From positions 1-61,615 of the forward strand of contig VRZD01000039.1 in assembly GCA_016743235.1 (NCBI GenBank): a stretch of 61,615 nt of DNA. Reading direction: 5' to 3'. A model generated the notes under the pieces. It ran no database searches and was not told where the DNA came from. It saw only the letters and a program-made list of their open reading frames with translations. Both the position numbers and the translations under genes were made by a program. The stretch is from Pantanalinema sp. GBBB05 (GTDB taxonomy: Bacteria > Cyanobacteriota > Cyanobacteriia > Leptolyngbyales > Leptolyngbyaceae). Positions within the stretch are counted from its first letter, which is position 1; the number at the start of each line of letters is the position of its first letter. Below, in pieces: positions 25,013-33,838 of the stretch.

Positions 25013-25277
25013 GAGCAAAGGGGCGATCGCGGCTGAAGCCTTTATATCAAATTTTCATCCACAAAACTAAACCTCTGTGGAATGGGTGTCTCGCCTGTTC
25101 TGAATCGGGCAGACAGAGTATCCATCCCATAAGACTCTTAGCAGCATCACGCCCGCGTGAATAAACCAAAATTTTCCACCCAATAAATCATCAGATGGAT
25201 GAATGCAATGGCGGCTAAAGCCTCCATCTACCCATCAAACTCTCTATAAGCACACAAATTCAATTAGGACAAGCATC

Positions 25278-26723
25278 ATGGCAACACAAACAAAACGTGG
25301 TTCCTTCACATATGGTGGCAATGACAATATTATCGGTATTGGCGGCAGTGGTAACGATTCTCAACGCTCTGGTAATGGCAACGATACCCTTGCCGGTAAC
25401 GGCGGTAACGACACCCTCAACAGCTGGTATGGCAATGATGTTCTAGATGGTGGTGATGGCAATGACTATCTGGATGGCTACCACGGCAATGATATCCTGA
25501 ATGGCGGTAACGGCGATGACTACCTGGATGGCGGTGCTGGCAATGATCAACTGTTTGCGGGGGACACCAATTCCTCTCAATACGGTGCCGATACTCTCTA
25601 CGGCGGCGAGGGGGACGACTTTATTAGTGGCAACATTTATGCGGGTGGCTTCAGCTATGGCAATCGCTACCTCTACGGTGGTGAAGGCAACGACTTTATT
25701 CAAGGTTCAAAAGGTAGCAACGCCATGTACGGTGGTATTGGCAACGATATACTCCGCAGTTATGGTGCTAGTGACTACATCGAGGGGAATGAAGGGGATG
25801 ACATTATCTATCTCGAAGGAATCACCGGAACTGCTTATGGTGGCACAGGCAATGACCACATCGCTGCCATAGGAACATCCTCCCACATGCTGTATGGTGA
25901 GGCGGGCAATGACTCTCTCTACGGTGGCAGAGGTAATGACTATCTCGCTGGTGGCAATGAGGATGATTACCTCTCCGGCTTCCTTGGCAACGACACCCTT
26001 GATGGTGGCTATGGCTATGACACTGCCGCTTATAGTGGACGATACACCGACTATCGGGCTACTTTTACCAGCAATGGGGCTATCCAAATTACGGGGAATG
26101 AAGGCACTGACTTGCTCTATGGCATCGATCGAATCAGTTTCGGAGATGGCGGATTCTATAACGTCTACACCGGAGATGCAAGTGCTAACCAACTCACGGC
26201 TGATCCCAACGTTTTTTCTTTACTCTACGGCGGCGATGGCAATGATAGTCTTATTGGCGGCAACTATAACGACACTCTGGATGGTGGCAATGGTAACGAT
26301 TTTCTCGATGGCGGTAGTGGCAATGACATAATGACTGGGGGGCTGGGATTTGACACCCTGGTGGGTGGAGCCGGAAATGACTATCTCAATGGCTATGGTT
26401 CCACCGTCACCAACGACAGCCAGTACGACTGGCTCTCCGGTGGCGCAGGCTCTGATTATTTTGTGCTGGGTGAAACGGGCAAAGTGTTCTACAACGAAAC
26501 TGGCGATGGCTATGCCGTGCTCAAAGATTTTGAACTCGCCGATCGCGTCCAATTTGCAGGTCTACCCAGTCAATACAAGATTGAATTTAGAAGCGTCAGC
26601 GGTATTGGCAATGGTGCCCAAGATACTGAAATCTTCTTCAACTCCAACAATAGTTGGGAACGGATTGGTATCATTGAAGACTCGACTAGTTTCACCTTTA
26701 GCGGTAATGCTGTGTTTGTGTAA
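25278..26723 (+). CDS. RTX (haemolysin-type Ca-binding repeat) protein
   Basis: 481 residues from ATG 25278 (AGGA upstream). Almost the whole protein is nonapeptide repeats of the GGxGNDxLx type, which bind calcium and fold as a beta roll. There are two large blocks around a non-repeat segment (TDYRATFTSNGAIQITG). The C-terminal part (SDYFVLGE, VLKDFELADRV) is the usual RTX cap. It has no N-terminal signal peptide, as expected for type I secretion. No toxin or enzyme domain is visible, so it is probably a surface or matrix protein. The 259 bp upstream (25019-25277) include an extended HIP1 site and no gene. Confidence 0.9.
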   Translation: MATQTKRGSFTYGGNDNIIGIGGSGNDSQRSGNGNDTLAGNGGNDTLNSWYGNDVLDGGDGNDYLDGYHGNDILNGGNGDDYLDGGAGNDQLFAGDTNSSQYGADTLYGGEGDDFISGNIYAGGFSYGNRYLYGGEGNDFIQGSKGSNAMYGGIGNDILRSYGASDYIEGNEGDDIIYLEGITGTAYGGTGNDHIAAIGTSSHMLYGEAGNDSLYGGRGNDYLAGGNEDDYLSGFLGNDTLDGGYGYDTAAYSGRYTDYRATFTSNGAIQITGNEGTDLLYGIDRISFGDGGFYNVYTGDASANQLTADPNVFSLLYGGDGNDSLIGGNYNDTLDGGNGNDFLDGGSGNDIMTGGLGFDTLVGGAGNDYLNGYGSTVTNDSQYDWLSGGAGSDYFVLGETGKVFYNETGDGYAVLKDFELADRVQFAGLPSQYKIEFRSVSGIGNGAQDTEIFFNSNNSWERIGIIEDSTSFTFSGNAVFV

Positions 26724-26949
26724 GTCAAATTTGTGTCCTTGAGTGCTTGCTAATGAGGAGGGCGATCGCGGCTCAGTAGCTTCTTGCTGGAGAGCGATCG
26801 CCTGGCTTTTCTCTGGTTTAACGCGAATCAGTAAAAATTCATTGCAAATGAACTAATCATCTACTGGGAAAAGGGTTGGTAACACCCACTTTTACCTATG
26901 ACTGCTTCTCACAACTGAATTAGGACTGTTAAGGTAGGCATCAATGCCT

Positions 26950-28446
26950 TTAGAGTTGTAGTAATTGGGTGACTGTTTCTTGAGCTCCTAGTTGGTATAA
27001 ATTTTGGAGATGATGGGATACACAATCTACAAAATGCGTGGACTGAGGCAGATCACCAAACAGTTCCGATAACTCAAGTAGGGAGTTTGGATCAGAACCA
27101 CCCGATCGCGCCCGTTGATGTAGAATATCAGCCATTGGATCATCAATGGCAATGGCATTACCTTGATCATCCTGACCATTCAAGTAACGGAACCAGACCG
27201 CGATCGTCAGGCTTAAGTAGTCGATCGTGCTGCCCTGCTGCATTTTCTCCCGTAAGGAGCCAAGTACCCATTTGGGCAGTTTGGCAGAACCATTGAGACA
27301 AAGCCGTGGCAGTTGGTCACGAATTTTAGGATTAGCAAATCGCTCCACTAAGGTTTGTTTGTATTGGTCGAGATTGATGCCGGAGACCGGTTGAAGGGTG
27401 GGCGTGACTTCCTCCATCAAATGTTCAACCGCTTGCCGAATCAATGGATCAGCCATGGTTTCGTAGGAGTAGGAATAGCCCATGAGCGTCCCTAGATAAC
27501 CAATCAGGAGGTGGCTGGCGTTGAGCAGACGAATTTTCATCATTTCGTAAGGATGAACATCATCGGTAAACTGAACTCCCACCGTTTCCAATTCGGGTCT
27601 GCCAGCACTGAATTTATCTTCCACGACCCATTGCAAAAAGGGTTCCGCTACGACAGGCCAAGCATCGTCAATGCCAAATTGCTCCCTCACCATGGCGATA
27701 TCGGCGGGAGTGGTAGCAGGGGTAATGCGATCGACCATGCAGTTGGGGAAGGCAACGTGATTTCGAATCCATTGACCTAATTCTGGATCGTGCAGTTCTG
27801 CAAATGTAGACAGCATTTTTTTGACGATATTGCCATTCCCCTGCAAGTTATCGCAGGAGAGGACGGTGAATGGTGCGATTCCCTGTTTCCGCCGTTGCTC
27901 AAGAGCGGCAGTGAGAAAGCCATACACGCCGATCGGGGCATCTGGATGCTGCAAATCATGCTGGATGGTAGGGTGATTGGCGTCAAATTCGCCGCTACCT
28001 TCATGGTAGTAATATCCCCCTTCGGTAATAGTGAGGGTCACAATCCGGCATTGGGGATCGACCATGGCATCAATCACCGCTTGCCGATTCTCTGGCGCAA
28101 ACAGATATTGGGTAATGGCCCCAATCACTCTGGCAGTATCTTGTTCAGGCGATTGCTCAACTAGAGTATATAAGCAATCCTGAGAGTTTAAGGCATCCCG
28201 CATGCGTTGATCGAATTCCAGCAAACCAACTCCACAAATTCCCCAATCACTGTTGGGATTTTCGTGGAAGTAATTATCTAGATAGAGTGCTTGATGGGCA
28301 CGATGGAATCCACCCACACCAATATGGAAAATACCATTGGTAATGTGATGGCGATCGTAAGCAGGGATGCGAACTTGATTGGATAGCTGAGCGAGCGAGG
28401 CTTCATTCAGCTTGATGGCTGACTCGGCTTGGGTAAGGTTGTTCAT
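26950..28446 (-). CDS. Mannitol 2-dehydrogenase family (long-chain polyol dehydrogenase)
   Basis: 498 residues from ATG 28446 (MNNLTQAES), overlapping the importer ATPase by 44 bases. Residues about 28-45 give the NAD-binding FHIGVGGFHRAHQAL. Around residue 303 KIRLLNASHL supplies the Lys and Asn-His of the polyol dehydrogenase active site. The family oxidises mannitol, arabitol or sorbitol to the 2-ketose, or reduces uronate-type ketoses. The importer and xylulokinase neighbours favour catabolic hexitol or pentitol oxidation with NAD. Confidence 0.9.
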   Translation of the reverse strand: MNNLTQAESAIKLNEASLAQLSNQVRIPAYDRHHITNGIFHIGVGGFHRAHQALYLDNYFHENPNSDWGICGVGLLEFDQRMRDALNSQDCLYTLVEQSPEQDTARVIGAITQYLFAPENRQAVIDAMVDPQCRIVTLTITEGGYYYHEGSGEFDANHPTIQHDLQHPDAPIGVYGFLTAALEQRRKQGIAPFTVLSCDNLQGNGNIVKKMLSTFAELHDPELGQWIRNHVAFPNCMVDRITPATTPADIAMVREQFGIDDAWPVVAEPFLQWVVEDKFSAGRPELETVGVQFTDDVHPYEMMKIRLLNASHLLIGYLGTLMGYSYSYETMADPLIRQAVEHLMEEVTPTLQPVSGINLDQYKQTLVERFANPKIRDQLPRLCLNGSAKLPKWVLGSLREKMQQGSTIDYLSLTIAVWFRYLNGQDDQGNAIAIDDPMADILHQRARSGGSDPNSLLELSELFGDLPQSTHFVDCVSHHLQNLYQLGAQETVTQLLQL

Positions 28447-29557
28447 GGGAATTATCGGTGAGGTGGTGACGACGAACTTTGGGAACGGCTTCGCCGTTTT
28501 GATCAAACAAGTGGCATAGGTCGCCGTTGAGCGTAATGAGGGCACGATCGTGCATCCGGCTCGGATTGTCCCCATCCGTTTGCACGATCAACGTTTCGCC
28601 ACCTGTAATGCGGACGTAAAGGAAGGTTTCGCCGCCCAACCGCTCCACAACGAGGACTTCCCCTGTCAAGGTGGGATTAGTTGAGTCTAGTCTCAAATGT
28701 TCGGGGCGAATTCCTAACGTAGCTCGATCACCAACCGAAAGGCTACCTGGTCTCACGGGAATGGTCACAGTGGTATCCCCCGGAAGCCGAACCGTTGTGC
28801 CAGAGTCATTCACTGCCGTCACCGTGACCGCGAGGAAGTTCATGCGTGGTGAACCAATGAATCCAGCAACAAATAGGTTGCTGGGATGGTGATACAGTTC
28901 CAACGGTGAACCCACCTGCTCCACAATGCCACCCTGCAACACGACGATCTTATCGGCAAGGGTCATGGCTTCCACCTGATCGTGCGTCACATAAATCATG
29001 GTGGACTGTAGACTATCATGCAGGCTTGCGAGTTCTAGCCGCATTTGTACCCGCAAAGCGGCATCTAAGTTCGACAAAGGCTCATCAAACAAAAACACTT
29101 TAGGATTCCGCACCAGCGCCCGACCGATCGCCACTCGTTGACGTTGACCACCGGATAGTTCTTTCGGTTTGCGATTTAATAACGGCTCTAATTGCAGAAT
29201 CCGGGCAACGTCTTTTGCCTTTTCATATCGCTGCTGTTTCGACATCCCAGCCAGCCGTAAACTGAATGCCATATTCTCCGCCACGGTCATGTGCGGATAG
29301 AGGGCATAGGTTTGGAATACCATGGCTAATCCGCGTTTATCGGGTGGGACATGATTCATGCGTTCGCCATCAATTAGCAAGTCGCCCGAGGAGATTTCTT
29401 CAAGTCCGGCAATCATGCGGAGTAGGGTTGATTTGCCACAGCCGGAAGGTCCGACAAACACCACAAACTCACGATCGTTGATGTCAAGATTGACCCCTTT
29501 GATGACTTCAAGCTCAGTATAACGTTTGTGGACATCTCTTAAATTTACGGTAGACAT
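28403..29557 (-). CDS. Polyol ABC importer ATP-binding protein (MalK/UgpC/SmoK type)
   Basis: 384 residues. Walker A VGPSGCGKST, signature ELSGGQRQRVA, Walker B VFLFDEPLSNLD and YVTHDQVEAMT are intact. The C-terminal third is the TOBE/regulatory domain of sugar-importer ATPases (LGIRPEHLRL). ATG 29557 has AGGAG 8 bases upstream. It powers the two permeases encoded just upstream. Its 3' end overlaps the polyol dehydrogenase start. Confidence 0.93.
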   Translation of the reverse strand: MSTVNLRDVHKRYTELEVIKGVNLDINDREFVVFVGPSGCGKSTLLRMIAGLEEISSGDLLIDGERMNHVPPDKRGLAMVFQTYALYPHMTVAENMAFSLRLAGMSKQQRYEKAKDVARILQLEPLLNRKPKELSGGQRQRVAIGRALVRNPKVFLFDEPLSNLDAALRVQMRLELASLHDSLQSTMIYVTHDQVEAMTLADKIVVLQGGIVEQVGSPLELYHHPSNLFVAGFIGSPRMNFLAVTVTAVNDSGTTVRLPGDTTVTIPVRPGSLSVGDRATLGIRPEHLRLDSTNPTLTGEVLVVERLGGETFLYVRITGGETLIVQTDGDNPSRMHDRALITLNGDLCHLFDQNGEAVPKVRRHHLTDNSHEQPYPSRVSHQAE

Positions 29558-29593
29558 GAACAACTCCTAAAAAAAATTTTAATTGCCTATCTC

Positions 29594-30430
29594 CTACTTC
29601 ACGGCACCAAACGTGAGACCTCGCACGAGTTGTCGCTGGCTGAACCAACCAAAAATCAAAATTGGGGCGATCGCTAAGGTGGATGCCGCAGAAAGCTTTG
29701 CCCAGAATAATCCTTGAGGACTGGAGAAGGAGGCGATAAAGGCGGTTAAGGGAGCAGCATTGAAAGTGGTTAAATTCAAACTCCAGAATGCCTCGTTCCA
29801 CGCCAGGATGATAGATAGTAAGGCGGTGGACGCAATGCCAGGGAGAGCAAGGGGTAGTAAGACATGGCGCAATTCTTGCGAGGTACTGGCACCATCCATG
29901 CGATCGGCTTCTAAGATTTCTTTGGGCACTTCCTTGAAAAAGCTGTAAATCATCCAAACGACGATCGGCAGGTTGATCAGGGTGTAGATGATGATCAGCG
30001 CAATTCGAGTATCCAATAGCCCAGCATTACGACACAAGATGTAGATCGGCACAAGTACACCAACGGAGGGCAACATTTTGGTAGACAGCATCCACATTAA
30101 GGTGCCTTTGGTGCGTTTAGTAGGAAAAAACGCCATGGCATAGGCAGCTGGAACCGCAAGTAACAGAGCCAGAATCGTTGAGCCAAGCGAAACCGCGACA
30201 CTGTTGAATGCATAATTCAAATAAGATGCCCGATCTTGAATTGCCACATAGTTTTCGAGGGTGGGCTGGAAGATTAACTGAGGCGGTGTTGCAACGGCTG
30301 CAACTTCAGTTTTGAAACTAGTCATGAACATCCAGAAGATGGGAAAAAATAATAGGCAAGCCACAAACCAGCCTAAGAAGGTGAGTAACCAACGACGTGA
30401 TTTTTTTTGTGCCATTTCCATTGCCCTCAT
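29594..30430 (-). CDS. Polyol ABC importer permease, MalG-like
   Basis: About 279 residues, six membrane helices. The EAA loop reads EILEADRMDGASTSQELRHV, then VLLPLALPGIAS, the docking site for the ATPase. The start overlaps the stop of the other permease gene; ATGs at 30430, 30421 and 30415 are all possible. It is the second permease of a carbohydrate (CUT1) importer, related to MtlG/SmoG by operon order and sequence style. Confidence 0.9.
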   Translation of the reverse strand: MRAMEMAQKKSRRWLLTFLGWFVACLLFFPIFWMFMTSFKTEVAAVATPPQLIFQPTLENYVAIQDRASYLNYAFNSVAVSLGSTILALLLAVPAAYAMAFFPTKRTKGTLMWMLSTKMLPSVGVLVPIYILCRNAGLLDTRIALIIIYTLINLPIVVWMIYSFFKEVPKEILEADRMDGASTSQELRHVLLPLALPGIASTALLSIILAWNEAFWSLNLTTFNAAPLTAFIASFSSPQGLFWAKLSAASTLAIAPILIFGWFSQRQLVRGLTFGAVK

Positions 30431-31350
30431 CAAGTATCCACGTTCCGGGCAACACTCCGTAGCAAAAAGATCGCTACAATGTTAGCCAAAATGACTGCAA
30501 TCAATCCCCCTGCTGATGCGCCACCGACATCAAACTCCAGCAGAGCTTTGAGGAAGATGTAGTAAGCCAGGTTAGTTGTGGCTAAACCAGGTCCACCGCC
30601 AGTCGTGACGAAAATTTCTGCAAAGATAGTCAGGAAAAAGATGGTTTCAATCATCGCCACTACTGCGATCGCCCGACTCAGGTGGGGCAGCATCACAAAC
30701 CGGAACAGAGCAATCGGTTTCGCGCCATCCATTCGAGCGGCTTCCAGCTGTTCGTGGTCGAGCGATTGAATCGCCGTGAGTAAAATCAGCAACGCGAAAG
30801 GCAGCCATTCCCACGACACGATAATGATGATCGCCAGCAATGGAAAATCGGCAAACCAATCGATCGCGCCCAAGCCTAAACCCCGTGTGATTTGGGCGAA
30901 AAGTCCGTTAACCGGATGCATCAACATATTCTTCCAAATCAAGGCACTCACTGTCGGCATCACGAAGAATGGAGAAATCGCCAGTACCCGCGCAATGCCT
31001 CGACCGGGAAAGTCCTGGTCAAACAAAACGGCGAGTAGTGTTCCTAAACCAATGGTAATGACTAAAACTGAAACAACTAAAATAATTGTGGTAACAATCG
31101 AAACCCAAAATCCTGGATCGCCTAAAATGAATGTGAAATTTTCAATGCCGATGAACTTACGAGCATCTGGATTTAACAGGTTATACCGTTGAAATGAGAA
31201 CCATAAGGTCATCAGCAACGGCACAATCATCCATAGCAATAGCGCAATCACCGAAGGGGCAACCAGTGGCAAGGTTGACACCCGACTGCTGACCTGTTCG
31301 CGAGGGGGACGGCTTTCAGGATGATGGTCTACAGTGAGGGAAGAAGACAT
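30430..31350 (-). CDS. Polyol ABC importer permease, MalF-like
   Basis: 306 residues, about six membrane helices. The EAA loop reads QLEAARMDGAKPIALFRFV followed by MLPHLSRAIAV. It pairs with the downstream permease, whose start overlaps its stop. It follows the binding-protein gene after a short spacer containing a strong hairpin. Corresponds to MtlF/SmoF of hexitol importers. Confidence 0.9.
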   Translation of the reverse strand: MSSSLTVDHHPESRPPREQVSSRVSTLPLVAPSVIALLLWMIVPLLMTLWFSFQRYNLLNPDARKFIGIENFTFILGDPGFWVSIVTTIILVVSVLVITIGLGTLLAVLFDQDFPGRGIARVLAISPFFVMPTVSALIWKNMLMHPVNGLFAQITRGLGLGAIDWFADFPLLAIIIIVSWEWLPFALLILLTAIQSLDHEQLEAARMDGAKPIALFRFVMLPHLSRAIAVVAMIETIFFLTIFAEIFVTTGGGPGLATTNLAYYIFLKALLEFDVGGASAGGLIAVILANIVAIFLLRSVARNVDT

Positions 31351-31396
31351 AATTCAAGCAGATACAAAAGGTTTGATTGCAACAAAATGGCCCTTG

Positions 31397-31436
31397 CCCC
31401 CGCCTTCAGCACCCTTCATAAGGAGGGTGCAGGGGG
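31397..31436. terminator. Intercistronic hairpin after the binding-protein gene
   Basis: GCACCCT and AGGGTGC form an inner stem enclosed by CCCCC and GGGGG (31397-31401 and 31432-31436). It sits between the binding-protein stop and the first permease. In such operons this kind of hairpin stabilises the upstream message or attenuates read-through, giving more binding protein than permease. Confidence 0.5.
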
Positions 31437-31438
31437 AC

Positions 31439-32785
31439 TTATTCGATATAACCGGTGTGTTTCATGAACCGTTCCGTCGATTGTTGCGATTGTTGTAAGG
31501 CTCGATCAACGGAGGTGTTACTCGTTAATGCAGCCGCGATCGTTTGTCCAACTGATGAGCCGATCGCCTGAAACTCTGGAATATCAACATATTGCACTCC
31601 CTTGTAGGGAGTTGGTTGGGCTGCCGGACGGGTGACATCGGCAGATTGAATTGCCCGCAACACGATCGGGGCAAAGGGAGCCGCTGTTTGATAGTTGGGA
31701 TTCTCATAGGTGGACATACGTGTTCCCGGTGGCACAGCCACCCAACCGTTCTCGTTCGCAACTAATTGGATATATTCTTTAGAAGTCGCCCAGGCAATAA
31801 ACCGTTCTGCGGCTTCCGGTGATTTGGAGGTTTTGGGAATCGCTAATGCCCAAGCCCAAAGCCAGTTAGAACCGTTAGGATATTGTTCGATCGGAGCGCG
31901 AGCAAACCCGACCTTATCATATACAGTTGACTCTTTGGGATTAGAGAGCAATCCTGCGGCAACCGTTGCGTCCACCCACATCCCACATTTCCCCGTTGAG
32001 AACAGGGCAAGATTCTCGTTGAATCCGTTAGAGCTAGCTCCAGGTGGACCATAATTCTGCATCAGATCAACGTAATAACCAATGGCTGCTTTCCAAGCAG
32101 GAGTATTAATTGTAGGATTCCACTGCATGTCAAACCATTGACCACCATAGGTATTTACCAGGGTCGAAAGGAATGCTATGTTTTCTCCCCAACCGGGTTT
32201 TCCCCGGAGGCACATCCCATAAATGCCATTCTGCGGATTATGGATTTTACTTGCCCATGCTTTGATTTGCGGGTAGGTGGGTTGTTCGGGAACGGTAATT
32301 CCCGCTTTCTCAAACAAATCCTTGCGGTAATACAGCATCGAGCTTTCAGCATAGAATGGCACGGCATACAGCTTGCCATCATTGGAAAGCCCCTCTCGAA
32401 CTGGTTTCAACAGATCATTCACATCGTAGCTAGTCGGTAAATTTAATGGTCTTAACCAATCTCGTCTAGCCCATATGGGCGTTTCATAAGACCCGATCGT
32501 TAAGACATCAAATTGACCTCCTTGACTGGCAACATCGGTCGTGGTGCGCTGGCGCAATACATTTTCTTCCAGCACCACCCAATTCAATGCAATATCGGGA
32601 TTTGCTTGCTCAAACTGGTGTGACAGTCCTTGCATGACTACCATATCGCCATTATTCACAGTAGCGATCGTGAGTCGAGTTTTTTCGGCAGCTTGCGAAC
32701 TGGGTGAGCAAGCGTGTAACAGTTGCGTCAACAAGGCTCCGACGATGAACGCAACGATAATTTTGGCGAAGCGGGGAATACCCAT
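31439..32785 (-). CDS. Polyol-binding lipoprotein of ABC importer (MtlE/SmoE-like)
   Basis: 448 residues. A lipoprotein signal ends in lipobox LLHAC (Cys 26). The mature start LTIATVNNGDMVVMQGL, with NWVVLEENVLRQR and FDVLTIGSYETPIWA, is characteristic of mannitol/sorbitol-binding proteins of CUT1 importers. First gene of a leftward operon: binding protein, two permeases, ATPase, dehydrogenase. The ligand (mannitol, sorbitol or arabitol) cannot be fixed from sequence. Confidence 0.9.
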   Translation of the reverse strand: MGIPRFAKIIVAFIVGALLTQLLHACSPSSQAAEKTRLTIATVNNGDMVVMQGLSHQFEQANPDIALNWVVLEENVLRQRTTTDVASQGGQFDVLTIGSYETPIWARRDWLRPLNLPTSYDVNDLLKPVREGLSNDGKLYAVPFYAESSMLYYRKDLFEKAGITVPEQPTYPQIKAWASKIHNPQNGIYGMCLRGKPGWGENIAFLSTLVNTYGGQWFDMQWNPTINTPAWKAAIGYYVDLMQNYGPPGASSNGFNENLALFSTGKCGMWVDATVAAGLLSNPKESTVYDKVGFARAPIEQYPNGSNWLWAWALAIPKTSKSPEAAERFIAWATSKEYIQLVANENGWVAVPPGTRMSTYENPNYQTAAPFAPIVLRAIQSADVTRPAAQPTPYKGVQYVDIPEFQAIGSSVGQTIAAALTSNTSVDRALQQSQQSTERFMKHTGYIE

Positions 32786-32840
32786 CGCTAAGCTCCTTTA
32801 TTAAAAATCGAGCGAATATTTTTGATTTATGCTCCACTAC

Positions 32841-32854
32841 TGAGCAAAAGCTCA
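32841..32854. promoter_or_regulatory. Small palindrome in the divergent polyol promoter region
   Basis: TGAGC and GCTCA around AAAA. It lies between the leftward importer operon and the rightward SDR gene, a natural place for an operator. No regulator gene is present in the locus. Confidence 0.35.
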
Positions 32855-32940
32855 ATAATAGAAATCATACTGAGATGCTTGATAGAACTGATCTTTTCTT
32901 GAAGCATTGAAACAATTCTTGATTAATAGGAGTTTAAGAG

Positions 32941-33744
32941 ATGATAGCGAATGCAAACTATCATTTTAAGGGCAAAAACATTCTGATTACCGGTGGTGCA
33001 GGAGATATTGGAAAAGCGACTGCAAAACGCTTTGCGGCTAATGGTGCAGGAGTAATTTTATTAGATTTAAACAAGGATAAAATGGCAGATGTAGCACAGG
33101 AATTGAAAACATATAATGTACCTATAGATGTATTTCACTGTGATGTGACATCGGCTGAGAGTGTGAGAAATGCATTTACAAATGCAGTAACTGAAGTTAA
33201 ACGCATCGATTACATCTTTAACAATGCCGGATATCAAGGTGTGTTTGCGAAGACGGATGAATATCCTGCTGAGGATTTTGAAAAGGTCATTGATATTAAC
33301 GTCATTGGTGGTTTTCATGTATTAAAAGTAGCCGCTCAACATCTGCGGGATGCTGGTGGAGGCGCGATCGTCAATATGGCAAGTCATGCTGGAGTGGATG
33401 GTCCTCCTAATATGCTGGCTTATGCGGCTTCTAAGTTTGCTGTAATTGGTATGACTCAAACAGCCGCAAAAGATTTAGCGCCCTATGGCATTCGAGTTAA
33501 CGCCCTGTCTCCTTCTCTGATTGGTCCCGGTGTCATGTGGACACGACAAACCGAATTACAGGCATCTGTGAGTTCTCAATACTTTGATGCTGATCCAAAA
33601 GTGGTCGAACAGCAAATGATCAATTCAGTCCCGATGCGTCGGTTGGGACGGTTAGAAGAGGTTGCCAATGGAGTCGCCTTTTTAATGAGCGATGAAGCGA
33701 GCTATATCACTGGATTCAACCTGGATATTACCGGTGGACAGTAG
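32941..33744 (+). CDS. Short-chain dehydrogenase/reductase, probable polyol dehydrogenase
   Basis: 267 residues, classical SDR. Coenzyme motif ITGGAGDIGKA, acidic LLDLNK at the end of strand 2 (favours NAD), NNAG, catalytic Ser in MASHAG, YAASK, and the C-terminal GFNLDITGG. Divergent from the importer operon. Within this locus it probably oxidises a second polyol or a pathway intermediate. GAG-rich spacing before the ATG (AGGAG about 10 bases upstream). Confidence 0.88.
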   Translation: MIANANYHFKGKNILITGGAGDIGKATAKRFAANGAGVILLDLNKDKMADVAQELKTYNVPIDVFHCDVTSAESVRNAFTNAVTEVKRIDYIFNNAGYQGVFAKTDEYPAEDFEKVIDINVIGGFHVLKVAAQHLRDAGGGAIVNMASHAGVDGPPNMLAYAASKFAVIGMTQTAAKDLAPYGIRVNALSPSLIGPGVMWTRQTELQASVSSQYFDADPKVVEQQMINSVPMRRLGRLEEVANGVAFLMSDEASYITGFNLDITGGQ

Positions 33745-33838
33745 AGCTGTAGTAGCATTGACAAAAAATTTTGTGGTCTACCAATCCTATTTCCAAATGC
33801 TGGATCTACTGTTGCTGCATCATAATCCGAAGTATGAC

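Noticed and set aside
25443..26552. Several antisense and off-frame frames of 85-160 codons in the RTX gene
   Set aside because: They result from the GGxGNDxL repeat DNA; the Ile/Val/Ala-rich products are typical shadows.
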